Source: Membranipora membranacea (Eukaryota; Bryozoa; Gymnolaemata; Cheilostomatida; Membraniporidae). Taken from it: a stretch of 64,000 nucleotides of DNA. The stretch spans positions 11,100,001-11,164,000 of the forward strand of contig OU612075.1 in the NCBI GenBank assembly GCA_914767715.1, in the 5' to 3' direction. The translations under genes and the position numbers were made by a program. Below, in pieces: positions 48,001 to 58,900 of this stretch (the first letter of the stretch is position 1; every line of letters begins with the position of its first letter). The notes beneath the pieces are model-generated. The model saw only the letters and a list, made by a program, of their open reading frames with translations. It was not told the DNA's origin and made no database searches.

Positions 48001-51000
48001 GTTGCTGTTGTATAATTAAATGATTTCTCAGCTGTCAGGCCTATACTGACATTATGTTACAAGTGCTTGACTGTGTTGAGTTTTCCTCCTCATGTCCACC
48101 TGGGATTCCCTTCAACTGCTCAATGAGGCGCCCAGACAAATAATCTTATTCTATGTCCAAGCAAGTTGTCTGGGTGAGCAATACTTGGAAGTAATGATCA
48201 TAGTAATATGAAGTATTTTTTGATAAGCCCTTCGCTTATTTTGTTTGAGACTCTTGTTGGAGACTCATTAGAAATCAAGCTCCCTTCAAGTGGTACTTGT
48301 CTTCTCATCACATTCGCCCCAAAATCGTGTTGCAAGGGCAAAACTTTTACCTCCCCTAACCCAGAAGTAACTTAAAACAATTTTTTCCTTCTGGTCACGA
48401 AGTGATATTGCAAGATTTCAGGTTTCGAGGCGCACAACAACTTCATCATTTCTCTCCCATCATCAGAGAGGAAATAAGCTCTCACTTCTCAAAAATAAAC
48501 CATCCAACATCGCTGCCATCTTGTCATCTGGACTGAGAAACTTGTTTGTAGGAAAAATCATGACCACTGTTAGTTTTAGTCCTCCGACTGTGTTTTGTCC
48601 TATAACAACTGTTATAAGTTAAAAGTAGTAAGTACATTTTATGTAAACCTCAATAAAAACGTATATAATAATAATATTTTTGTTTTGTTTTTAACAGGTG
48701 GGCGGAACAACAGTGTCATCAATATTCTCTGCTCTGGCCTTCAACTCAAACATGAAACTTGCCCCAATTGACCCATGGTGTAGAGGTAAGTAAAAAGTCT
48801 AACATCATCAAATCTGTTTGATTCAATACCTGCATTCGGAGTTGCCTCCCCCCTAGTAGAAAGCATCTTTCCAGTTGAGTTTTAAAACTAGTAAAAACAG
48901 TAGCCTTGTCAAGCGGCAATCTATTTTGATTTTGTGCGGAACCCACCAACAAAAACTGTAGCAGTGTGAGGAGGCTACTATTTAGACAGGAGCCACTGGA
49001 AGTGCAAGCAAATTGAATCAAACTTGATCTAATGTAAATGGTAACGACCAACTTGCTAATATTTAAACAAATAGAGAAATCCAATATTCTTCCTATAAAT
49101 GTATAAATGTAATATCCTCTTGAGTTTATCTGAAAAAATGTTATATGTGCACTGTGCGGGGAGGGGGGAGCCACCCTGAGATAACATGTGTATATTGATT
49201 CATGATTAATCAAACCAAGTTATTGATGATGTTAATGTTATGTGTCCCATAAAGCTGATCTGGCTATACAGACCAGATAATATGAGATCCAATCCATACA
49301 AACGGAAAGAAGTATCGATGTTTCTCCTCTCAACAGTGCGATCACCCAATTGATAATCAGCACATTTTGTATAATTATATTATGTCATATATATTATATT
49401 CTATAAGTTGACGAGCGTTAAGCTTCATTGCGTTATGTTATATCACCTTCTTTTAACCTTGTCATGCGGCTGCGGGTTTTGGGTGGGTTTTGGCCACGAG
49501 ACAAGGCTACCTATCTTCATATTGCTTAATGTCATATTGCCTATTTTTCATTACATTTCGAGTGTGTCAACCATTTTTTTTGGTTGAATGTGTATTTAGG
49601 TTCTCCGTTCACTAAGGATGGCCAGTGCGTTGACATGATAGGAACGGATCATCCGAAAAGATTGCCGTGTAACTTTCCTCGGATCCACTCAGATAGTTTT
49701 TGTAACCCCCCGGAGGTGTTTATGATACTACGCGATCCAGTGGATCGACTCTGGAGCGGATACAGGCATGAAGTAAAAATAGCAGGCCAAACTTTTCCGC
49801 TCAAAAGGTTCCTCGACTCCAAAACTAGTGTCAAGGTATGTGTCTGTATGTCATAATTCTAAACATGACAATAACAGTTCAAGGCTGCTCGGATGCATGA
49901 CCATTCAAGGCACAGAATATCACCAACTGCGTAGTCTTAGTATTCAATTATCACACTGGGATTTTTTTTATACTTTGCTTCGCTCTCTCAAACTTTATGG
50001 CTGAAGACTATAGTGCTCGTTCTAACTATACCAGCTGGTATTTGTAATGGTATCCTTCCATGTGCGTGCAATCAAGTGAACTAAAAAAATGGAAGCATGG
50101 GAATTAGAAATCAAATACGATGATCTTTTAGTGATTTTGTGAATTTGAAGTTTTTCAGCTGTATACAAAAGTCAGTTCCCCAGAGAGCTGAAACAATATT
50201 TGATCCAAGTTACTAAGATACTAAGTCAATGATTTGATCTTGTTATACCAGATTAAACAGCGGTACTTCACATGTTTCTCCATTACAAAAATCTGCTATC
50301 TTCAATGCAGAATTGTTGATTATGCGAACAGACATTATATTAGAGTATAAGGATATATCCTTGCTCTATGACGTTATGTTGATTAAAATAATGGTTGATT
50401 AAACTTATCACACGCCACATTAAAAAACATTAGCGGTGAAACATTAGATGCCTTAGGGGCGCTGCCGCAATATCAGCGCCAAGTTGCTCTATGTTTGTAT
50501 GTATGTAAATCAGTCATATCAACAGCTGTTAGAATGCTGTCAGTAAATTTCTGGGTATTTCGATTTTGCTTCTATGGCAAAAACAATCACAGTGTGTGAA
50601 CATGATAGAATAATTTCATTGTTTGAAAAGCGGAATTCTGATCCCAAGGGGGCGGCAAAAAACTCAGGTGTATAAAAATGTGGTTTGCTTTACTCTCATG
50701 TGACACCCAACTTAAAATACAGGCACTGAACAGCACATCAAATTATGCAGTTTAGAATTCACAGGATGTTTTGTTTAGCTACTGGAAAAGTAAAAGTATA
50801 TGTATGTATATCGGAATGACATCTAGAAGGAGTTGTCCTACATTGTCAAGAGGGAAGATAACTATGCGATTAGAGTTCAGGGAATTTAAATTATTACAAT
50901 TTGAGATAGAGATAGACTATGAAGGCTTTATCGTGAATTTTGGTCGAAGAATTATGTTTGACTATGTTGGTATAGTAAAATTTTTGTGCATGCATACTAC

Positions 51001-52011
51001 CCACCTGTCATTATACTCATTTAATGATGCTGGTCGACTTTTTGAGTTTGGCCTTTTGAATTTTGACTTTTGGCCTTTTGAATTCATGTTCAATTTGATG
51101 CATAGCCCATACCCAAATATATTCCAGCCTCAAAGACACCCATGATAGTGGTCCACTGCTGGTCAGATTACATCATTCACATCACAGGGCTATACCATTG
51201 TTTGGCCAGCTTAGTCAAATCAAGAATTGGCAGGCGTTTAAATTTTTTAAATCATTCAAAAAAACTAGCTATATTTTGTTCGATTTTGTTCATTCTTCAA
51301 TGTAATATTTTGTAATCTTGCAGACACCGAGCCACTACCTGTATCTTCTAAATCATTCACAAAAATAGCTAAATTTTGTTTGATAATACCTGGTAACTCT
51401 TCTCCTCTTCCGTTTCGCAGACACCAAGCCACTACCTGTTAGGAAAGAACACGGAGCAGGCTCTGCAGAAGGCGGAATCTGTGAACATTTTACTCCATCA
51501 CCTCTATGATGAATCTCTTGTCTATATGGCGTTAAAAACAGGATTAAAACTCTGTGACATCATGTATCCACCTTGTGACAGCGCTGCCTGGGGAGCAACT
51601 AAGTGTAACCAGAAAACTGTAGTCAACGTGACAGATGATGATCATGTAGCGCTGGTCAAAGAAGCTACAACCACAGGCGAGAAACTGTTCTACGACAAGT
51701 TCTTAAACGAAACAGAGAAAAAACTCAAGACGGATGAGATTACAAAGCTCACAACAACGTATAGAGCGTTACAGAAAAAAGCTTTGAAGCATTGCCAGTC
51801 GCCTGGCGTGCTTGATACCGTCACAAAATATATGAAATCCCATCCTTACGTCGTGCAAGATAGGAAAGGTGAACAATTATTCCATTTTCAGACTGAGAAA
51901 AGCAATCCGTTGGATCCATTGACTATTTGCATGGGATGGTTTTGTCACGAAACAGTTCCACTTAAACCACCACCACCTCCCCGCCGCCCTCCTCGGGCAC
52001 CAAAGCATTAG
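45078..52011 (+). CDS. Golgi type II membrane sulfotransferase (Gal3ST-like), five exons
   Basis: Exons 45078-45254, 46015-46236, 48698-48785, 49600-49835 and 51421-52011 join in phase to 437 residues. Residues 21-40 (WITLLAVVSLCYFTAWMTLL) are a hydrophobic signal anchor after a short basic tail, the usual Golgi type II topology. KTFKVGGTTVSS (130-141) is the 5'-phosphosulfate-binding loop, split by the exon 2/3 junction. ILRDPVDRLWSGY (205-217) is the 3'-phosphate-binding motif. Together they indicate a PAPS-dependent carbohydrate sulfotransferase; the first motif is closest to galactose-3-O-sulfotransferases as I know them, but the acceptor sugar is not certain. The C-terminus is Pro/Arg-rich (KPPPPPRRPP). 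NST/NGT sites in the stem suggest N-glycosylation. It converges with the CHST15-like gene. The start was chosen because it alone gives the signal anchor. Confidence 0.85.
46954..47303. mobile_element. 350-bp palindromic MITE with TAA target duplication
   Basis: The ends TGCTTGGTTCACATTGTCCC and its inverse complement are flanked on both sides by TAA (46951-46953, 47304-47306). Nearly the whole element is one inverted repeat with a centre near 47129, with internal 'catcccag' repeats. A 3-bp TAA duplication is typical of PIF/Harbinger-type MITEs. It lies in intron 2 of the Gal3ST-like gene. Confidence 0.9.
47830..47961. mobile_element. MITE family A, copy 5
   Basis: Termini TAGATCAAATTTGATCC and AAAATTGATCTAG; centre 'ctgcagcttatcagcagaggggagc'. 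It lies in intron 2 of the Gal3ST-like gene. Confidence 0.7.
48798..49032. mobile_element. MITE family A, copy 6
   Basis: Termini TCTAACATCATCAAATCTG and AATTGAATCAAACTTGATCTA, with an inner inverted pair around 48845-48990. It begins 12 bp after the exon 3 donor of the Gal3ST-like gene. Confidence 0.65.
51240..51436 (+). repeat. tandem duplication of the exon 5 acceptor region
   Basis: 51250-51345 and 51346-51441 are related. Each has 'aaatcattca.aaaa.tagctaaattttgtt.gat', then a pyrimidine tract, then CAG and 'acaccaagccactacctgt'. The upstream copy therefore has its own acceptor (51323) and the first codons of exon 5, but then meets a stop (TCT TCT AAA TCA frame shift region). Confidence 0.85.
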
Positions 52012-52029
52012 CTCATCGATGTCTGCTCA

Positions 52030-52052
52030 AGTATATATATATATATATATAT
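52030..52052. repeat. (TA)n microsatellite
   Basis: TA repeats 20 bp after the Gal3ST-like stop codon, at the 3' edge of the LINE remnant. Confidence 0.85.
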
Positions 52053-52054
52053 TA

Positions 52055-53530
52055 CATATTTATTCTGGTGAATTATAAGTCCAGGGACTTTTGTCCAGAA
52101 AACAAAGATAAAAAGAATTTATTTTAAAAAAGAAGCAAATTGAGTAAGTTATTAAAGTGTGTGTGAAACAATAGGAACACACAAAAGTATAAAAATACAA
52201 AGAATACAGGTAAATGAGATTATCGCAATTAAAAATTTACTATTTTATGGAGAAAAATAAAGAATAAAAATGCAAGTATTAAAAATTTACTATTTTATGG
52301 AGAAAATGAAGAATAAAAATGCAAGTATTAAGAAGTAGAAAGGTTTATACACTAAAAATGTGGCTTCTGACGGCTAACTTGAAAGATTTGAGATCATGGC
52401 ACAGCTTGATGTTCGGGGGCAAGTCATTGTATAGTTTGGCACCAAAGTTCGCTAGGGAGAACGTGTATTTGTCCGTGGATAGCATCAAACCCTCACTCTT
52501 TCCAAGCCGTGTATCACATTTTAATTTTAAAGGCATAAGGCTCTCATCAATAATTGGGACCAATTTGTTTATCAGTTTAAAAAAATGTTAAAATGTATAA
52601 ATAATGGTATCGCTTGGTGATAAAATGAATATTGTGCCTCTGACTCGTCTCAACTTTCGGGCAATTTGGATTTTGATTTTCAAACATCGGTACTCAATTT
52701 TTTAGGATGTCTTTTTTAATATAATCATTAGAGCAATAAAGTAGTGATGCACAATATTTGAGGTTCGGTCTTATTAAACCTGTATACCAGACAGCAGCTA
52801 ATGATTCATTTAGAAACTTACGATTTCTCTCAAAATTGGCTATGATTGGGTATAACTTTTGTTTAATATTTTTGACATGGGATTTAAAATTCAAATTTTT
52901 ATCTAAAATTACTCCTAAATATTTTAATTTGTCGGACTGTTTGAACATCATGCCTTGAAAATTTAGTTTGGGAAAATCTGTGCTATTTGAATTGGATACA
53001 GTCATAACATCTGTCTCTGATGCATTGAGCATCAATTTATTACGATTGTTCCAGTCGGAAGCTAATGCTAGTGAATGTTTCATGCTTTTAATGGCTAGGC
53101 TCGGGTCATTTCCACTGGCTATCATGAGACAGTCATCGGCAAACAGATAACAATTTTCTAAAGTAGTGCGATCATTAACAAAAGCAATAAAGAGCGATGG
53201 GCCCAAAACAGACCCTTGAGGAACCCCGGTAAGAATTTGATTTCTATCAGATAAAATACCATTAACCTTCATGGTTTGAGATCTGTTTGATAAATAATTT
53301 TCTAAAAAGGATGCTGCCGATAGAGTAAAGTTGAATTTTTGAGTAAATTTGGTTACCAACAGTTTATGATTTACACAGTCAAAAGCTTTTTTGATGTCCA
53401 GTGCAGCAGTGTAGTTCATTGAGTGCAGCAAGGGTCAAAAATTTAGAACTATCTAGGGATAGCATATATCTCATTTTATTTACCAATTGGATTAAGATTT
53501 GGTCAGTGGAGCTTCCAGAACGAAACCAAA
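52055..53530 (-). mobile_element. 5'-truncated non-LTR retrotransposon (LINE), RT domain
   Basis: The minus-strand frame 53431-52694 encodes reverse transcriptase blocks: ALDIKKAFDCVNHKLL, GVPQGSVLGPSLF, LFADDCL (the catalytic FADD) and KYLGVILDK. Upstream, SGSSTDQILIQLVNKM lies in another frame, so a frameshift occurs near 53425. Downstream, frame 52563-52345 gives the usual C-terminal segment (FGAKLYNDLPPNIK, LKSFKLAVRSHI). The 3' part holds a 49-bp tandem duplicate (52229-52330). The motif style fits the Jockey/CR1 group; the endonuclease is missing. Confidence 0.88.
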
Positions 53531-54189
53531 ATTATCTGTAGCTCAAGCCACTACTGTGTTGGTGGGAAAGTATGGAAAGGGCTTTTGCTTTTCATTTTAT
53601 TCTTTGCATTTCAATGAATGTTAGTAAGCAGAATCAGTTCACATTTTAAAGGAAAAATTACTTCTGTTACTATTTACTATTGCTAATTAATTACAATACT
53701 ATCACAGAGTATCCTTACTCTGTGATACTATGCTTTGAAATTAAAGTTTAGTATGGCATCCAGCGCACTGACAACACATAACATTTGATATGGCGATGTG
53801 AGCATTTAGGTAGCACTTGTTTTATCCATTGCTTATAGTTTTTTTTATTACATGACCGTACGCAAGGTTTACCTTGGTTCTACCTGTTAACATCGGTTTT
53901 TTTCAGTTACGTAACCTGCTTTCAGTATTTTGATATGTCTTATTATTGCTGTGTTGAGTGTCTGACAAGAGATTTTACTGTCTCGTACCCATCGTAGTTG
54001 AAACACGGCATGGCCATTCAAACAGAGGGGACAACTCTCACTTTACATCTTGCCTCGCAGCTAACTATGCACTGTAGTACCATTGCTCAATGTGTGTGTA
54101 TCTCTGTTTGTCATACAATACAACTTTATGATGCATGAGTTTTGTTATGGTTGAGTTTATGACTAAACCTCAAGATTCAATAATAATAG

Positions 54190-54480
54190 TAAACTGCTGC
54201 CGAGTTTTTTAGAGACAGATACCTATTACATTATCACACTGATCAATTAAGACAAAAAATCACTACAACTTTTAACTCTTTACCAATTCAGATACGCTCA
54301 GCAACCAAACTTACTCTTTTTAAACAACAACTATCAAAGCACTTTATATCCTATTAATTCTTGTTACTCGAGTATTTTTCCTTTTTCTCTCCGCTTAAGT
54401 TTTTTCTTTTTTGTTCTGTCACTGCATGAAAAACATTCCTAAAGATGATGTAGAATGACAATAAAAGTATATGAATCTCA
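54190..54480 (+). mobile_element. LINE 3'-end fragment
   Basis: A plus-strand frame near 54265-54357 encodes FNSLPIQIRSATKLTLFKQQL, the typical RT-protein C-terminus of CR1/Jockey-like LINEs. It is followed by a short 3' tail ending 'gacaataaaagtatatgaatctc'. Opposite orientation to 52055-53530. Confidence 0.7.
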
Positions 54481-55975
54481 TTTTTATCATGCCGTACAGT
54501 TGAATCCTATGGCATCCTAAGTTTTAGTGCCATGTGTATAGCAATGAGTGTATAGTAATACCAACTCACAGAATTGATGCCAGATTAGAGTTTAACCATC
54601 CAACAAGTAAAGATCCGTGTAAACAAATAGGGTGCCTGCAATTAAAATAATTAAATTTAAATATTTAAAAAATTACATAGATAATAATGAATACATTAAT
54701 ATGAATTCACTTGAGTCACACAATTCCCTGATGATGAGTCATGACAGTTTGTACGCTTTATGATAGAGAACCTAATCATGAGACAACTAAAAGAATCAGG
54801 ACAACTAACTGAACACATAATAGAGTTGCGTTAGGTATTGATTCTACAACAGCTGACTTCTTCCCAATTTTATGTTTGAATTTTTTTCATTTGTTTTTTA
54901 TTTAACTTGTGGCACATAACTTTATCTGTACGCCGTGTTTAGCTGTGCAGAAGTAGTGTCATTTCTCTCATAGTTAGGCTGTCTATGGATGCAACAACCC
55001 CATATTCTAATCCTGGTAGTGATTTTGGTTTAGGGTAAACATTGCTGTAAGATTTGATTTATATGTGCTAGCTATAATTAAGGAGCATAAATAATTAAGG
55101 CAGCGTAGCGTTAAGTTTACGGTTACCAGGAACCGGTTTGAAAACCGAGTCCCATAGCGTTTGGGGAGAAATATTATTAAAAATTCCACATCTATCACAT
55201 TGCTGTTGAAGCTGATACAAGCCAATTGAATTGTAACTGATGATGAGGAAATCACTGAAAGCACAGGAGTTTCACATAGGTTTCAGAAATTGACATCAAA
55301 CCAGTATCACTGTTATAAGCAGGGAGTTTGAGATATACTCCCTGTTGTAAGCCCATCACCCTACTTAGAAGTTACCCTTTCTCCGAACATGGTAAGACAA
55401 CCTCAAAGTTTACCGAAAGTTAAACTGTCAGGTGGCCTATTCACCATTATTTTGTGAGACGTCAGTGTTAGTTCAAAGGTCAAGTGTTGCTCCTATTTGC
55501 TCCTCGGATTCTGGCGCTTGACTGCTATGCACCGGATACTGAATTCAAGGCATTCCCTCCTAAATGCAACAAATTTATTTTCGTGTTGGCAATACTGATA
55601 TTGTATTGAAGTAATTACTTTATAAATAATTTATTTCCAAATGTCACCTATATTATACAATATAATATATACAATATCTCATAAATGTAATTAAATTGAT
55701 TAATGTAAAAACTAATGACTGACCGCAGAAATGTTATACAAAAAAAAGAGAACCAGAAAAAAAGTTTTTTTTGAGCTGGAGTGGAAATGGATACAAAATG
55801 AGCAAATATAAGTTCCAATTACAAGAAATAAGCAATAAGCGATAATCTTTCAAATTCACCAATTTTGCTTGGTTTTAAATCTTTAGTCATGAGGGAATGA
55901 CTGTATCTAGAGAATCCTCACAGGGGCACTTGGCTACAGTTACTGTAGCAAGCATGTGGTGAAGACCTTTGTTTA
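54481..55975. other. intergenic between convergent sulfotransferase genes
   Basis: No exon recognised. It should hold the 3' UTR of the CHST15-like gene at its right end. Confidence 0.45.
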
Positions 55976-58900
55976 TCAAGTCCGTAGCCACAAGAACCGA
56001 TCATCGTTCAATAGTTTAGCTAATCTTTGATTGAATGGCATATAAAAATTATCTAAAGCTATTATCACTCTTTCGCTTACGGGATTTTTCTTCCCTCTAT
56101 TTACAACATTTTTTGAATTTATGTCGCTTACTTCAGCTTCTTTTTCAAATTCTATGTCAAAGACTTGCATAACTCTCTTCATGACCTCTTCCTGAAAAAT
56201 AAAAAAACATTTCATTCATCCTTAAACATGGAATATTAGAGCCTCGTTTCTAAAATCCAGTGGGCATTTCACAAAAAGAAAGGATTTTCTTGATATCTCA
56301 GATAATATATTATTATATTATTGTCCCAAACAGTGAATGTAAATCAAATTCGATATACATCAATAAATAAACGAATATACAACTCAAATTTTATTAAGCA
56401 TTATATAAATAAACTTTATTATCAACCTTCTCCTGGCCTGCTGCTAGTATGATCAGTGAGGGATAGCAAATACAAAAGTTTGTTCAATGAACCAGTCAAG
56501 TATATTCTAGCAAAGAGAAGAGTCATTACAGGCAGCTTAACTTGGTCTTACCTCTGACGTTGCGTAATCTTCAGTTCTTGATATTACAATTTGTTCTCTT
56601 GGGATGAACTTGTATGCCTCCTCCAGGTAAATTACATAGAGGCTGTGCTTCAACAGGTTCTAAATACCACAGAATAGTAATTAGTTTAATATAGGGTACA
56701 CTAATGCCTACTGTCTTCATATCTAAATCTTCATATCGTGCATTCGTGCCGTTTAAGTTATGGCTGCATGGTACTAAAACTTAGTAAACCGATATCAGCA
56801 AAGTTGATCAATATCACATCTTTGAGAATTGCAGCACTAGTCTGAAAAACGTCACACAAGTCAAAACAGTGTTGCACTGCTCAGAGGTGTCTTGTTTTAG
56901 AATTTTGCTGATATTCTATCGTTTCAACAAATTTGGCAACAGTTTTGGTACTGCGTAGTCTGGAACTAGAATTGGCCGTGCATCATGAGTGCTACAAGAG
57001 AGGAGGATGATTGCTGCTACTGCTCAAACTCTCAGTTTAAGGTTGAAAGGTTAAATTACCCGACTTTTAAAAGCTGTTTGTAATTCATTGGATAAATAGC
57101 AACTCAAAATCTGCTATGCGCAATTAATGGGCTGATGCAATATGGGAAATACAAAGTATCAAAATACATTCAGACATATCTTACTATCATGATTCCATCA
57201 TTTCCCTGTGTTCGGTAAACACAACCTAATTCTCCGTAAGTTGCCAAACAATGCTTTATGTCCTCTAAACATCCGAGAAGCAGGAACTCTGTAAATTCTT
57301 GATTGAACTGCTCATGTGTTATGTTTCGAAATATGGTACCTCCTTTTTTCCACTCATAGAGATATGATATTGCCCTGAAACGGAAAACATAAGTCATACA
57401 TATCAGTTATATGAGGATGGATATCTACCGATGTAGATTTACCTCCCAGATAGCCCCAAATGAAAGAGAAAAGAGAAAAAGGATGAGGTACACACCCTTC
57501 AGCTGTCTCTCCAGCTTGTCAGGATGTCTTTCCATGCTGTCACATGTCTTTCCATGAGTCAGTCAGATGACGAGTACACAGAAGAGGTATACACCCGAGG
57601 GTGCTGGGGATTAGAACAATCAACCTTGAAAGCTCTCCCAATGGGACTCGAACCCACAACTCCTGTGGCATCAATTGCTTGGCAGTGAATAGCAAGCGCG
57701 CTAACAGACTGCGCCATCTCACCATCCCAGATAGCCCCAAACATATTAAATCAAGCTGATGCCAATATTTACTAAACACAGAGTTGCAGATGATACAGTC
57801 AACTAGAGGCCCCAAATGTAACCACCCGGTTACCTGTAGGCCATTTGGGTCGGCAGAGTTGAAATTGGCCTGAAGCTCTTCTATATAAGCCGAGGAAAAA
57901 GGATTTGTCACCTTAGTGATGTAATATGGTCTGTGCGTACAGACTATACCAGTGGTGTAATATGGTCTGTGCGTACAGACTATACCAGTGATGTAATATG
58001 GTCTGTGCGTACAGACTATACCAGTGATGTAATATGGTCTGTGCGTACAGACTATACCAGAGATGTAATATGGTCTGTGCGTACAGACTATACCAGTGAT
58101 GTAATATGTTCTGTGCGTACAGACTATACCTAGACTCTACCTGTCCGTAGGGTGACGAATCTGGATATGGAACTTTGTCTTTGCTGTGGCCATAAAGCCC
58201 AGAAATTGTGTTGCTGGTGCGACTGTCATATGGGTACTGTTCTGTCCTACGAGGGCTCTAGTCAATAGTGTACCTGTAATTAAATGGAACACGTGCTTGC
58301 TCTGTGGATGCTTGACCATCAACGACCATTGTAAATGAGGATGAGCTATAATTGGCAGGCAATTTGATTATATTCCTTAAACGTTCGTTCAAATTGTCTG
58401 GGGACCATGGTGAACAGTGAGGGGCAGCCATTCCCGTGTCGCAGCTCACTAATTCTTCTTGGAAGTTCACGGAATGTCTAGCAGCTGTTCAGTATATTTT
58501 TTGTTTGTTTTATAGTAAGCCTCTTATGCCAATCATTTTAGCAGAATGATTGAAAAAAGGTTGGTACTCTGACATGGAACAAGACCCGCAGACTCAGGGA
58601 ATTGCAATTGAAGATTTGTACCCTCATTTCGAGGGGAGGGGGGATTTACCTAAGGGGTATTACAAACTGATGTATAAAACCTCTGATCTGTAAGGGGAGC
58701 ACAATTATAAAATCATTGTTTAACTTTTTTTGTCATTGTTTTGAATTTCATTGTGTGAGTGTGTTCTGTTAAACAGTATTCCACAATGCACTAATGCACA
58801 ATGCACTGTTAAACTACATCTACTAGTTTGAACTGAGCCGACTTAGAATCTCAGAGAAAAATTGCATTGTGGGAATGCCACATTAGATTCACAGTTATAC

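Noticed and set aside
57915-58130. CRISPR-like regular repeat
   Set aside because: Units are head to tail without spacers, in an animal intron; it is a minisatellite.
57933-58133. Repetitive 66-codon frame with a 12-residue period
   Set aside because: Product of a 36-bp minisatellite whose length is a multiple of three; it lies in an intron and has no gene context.
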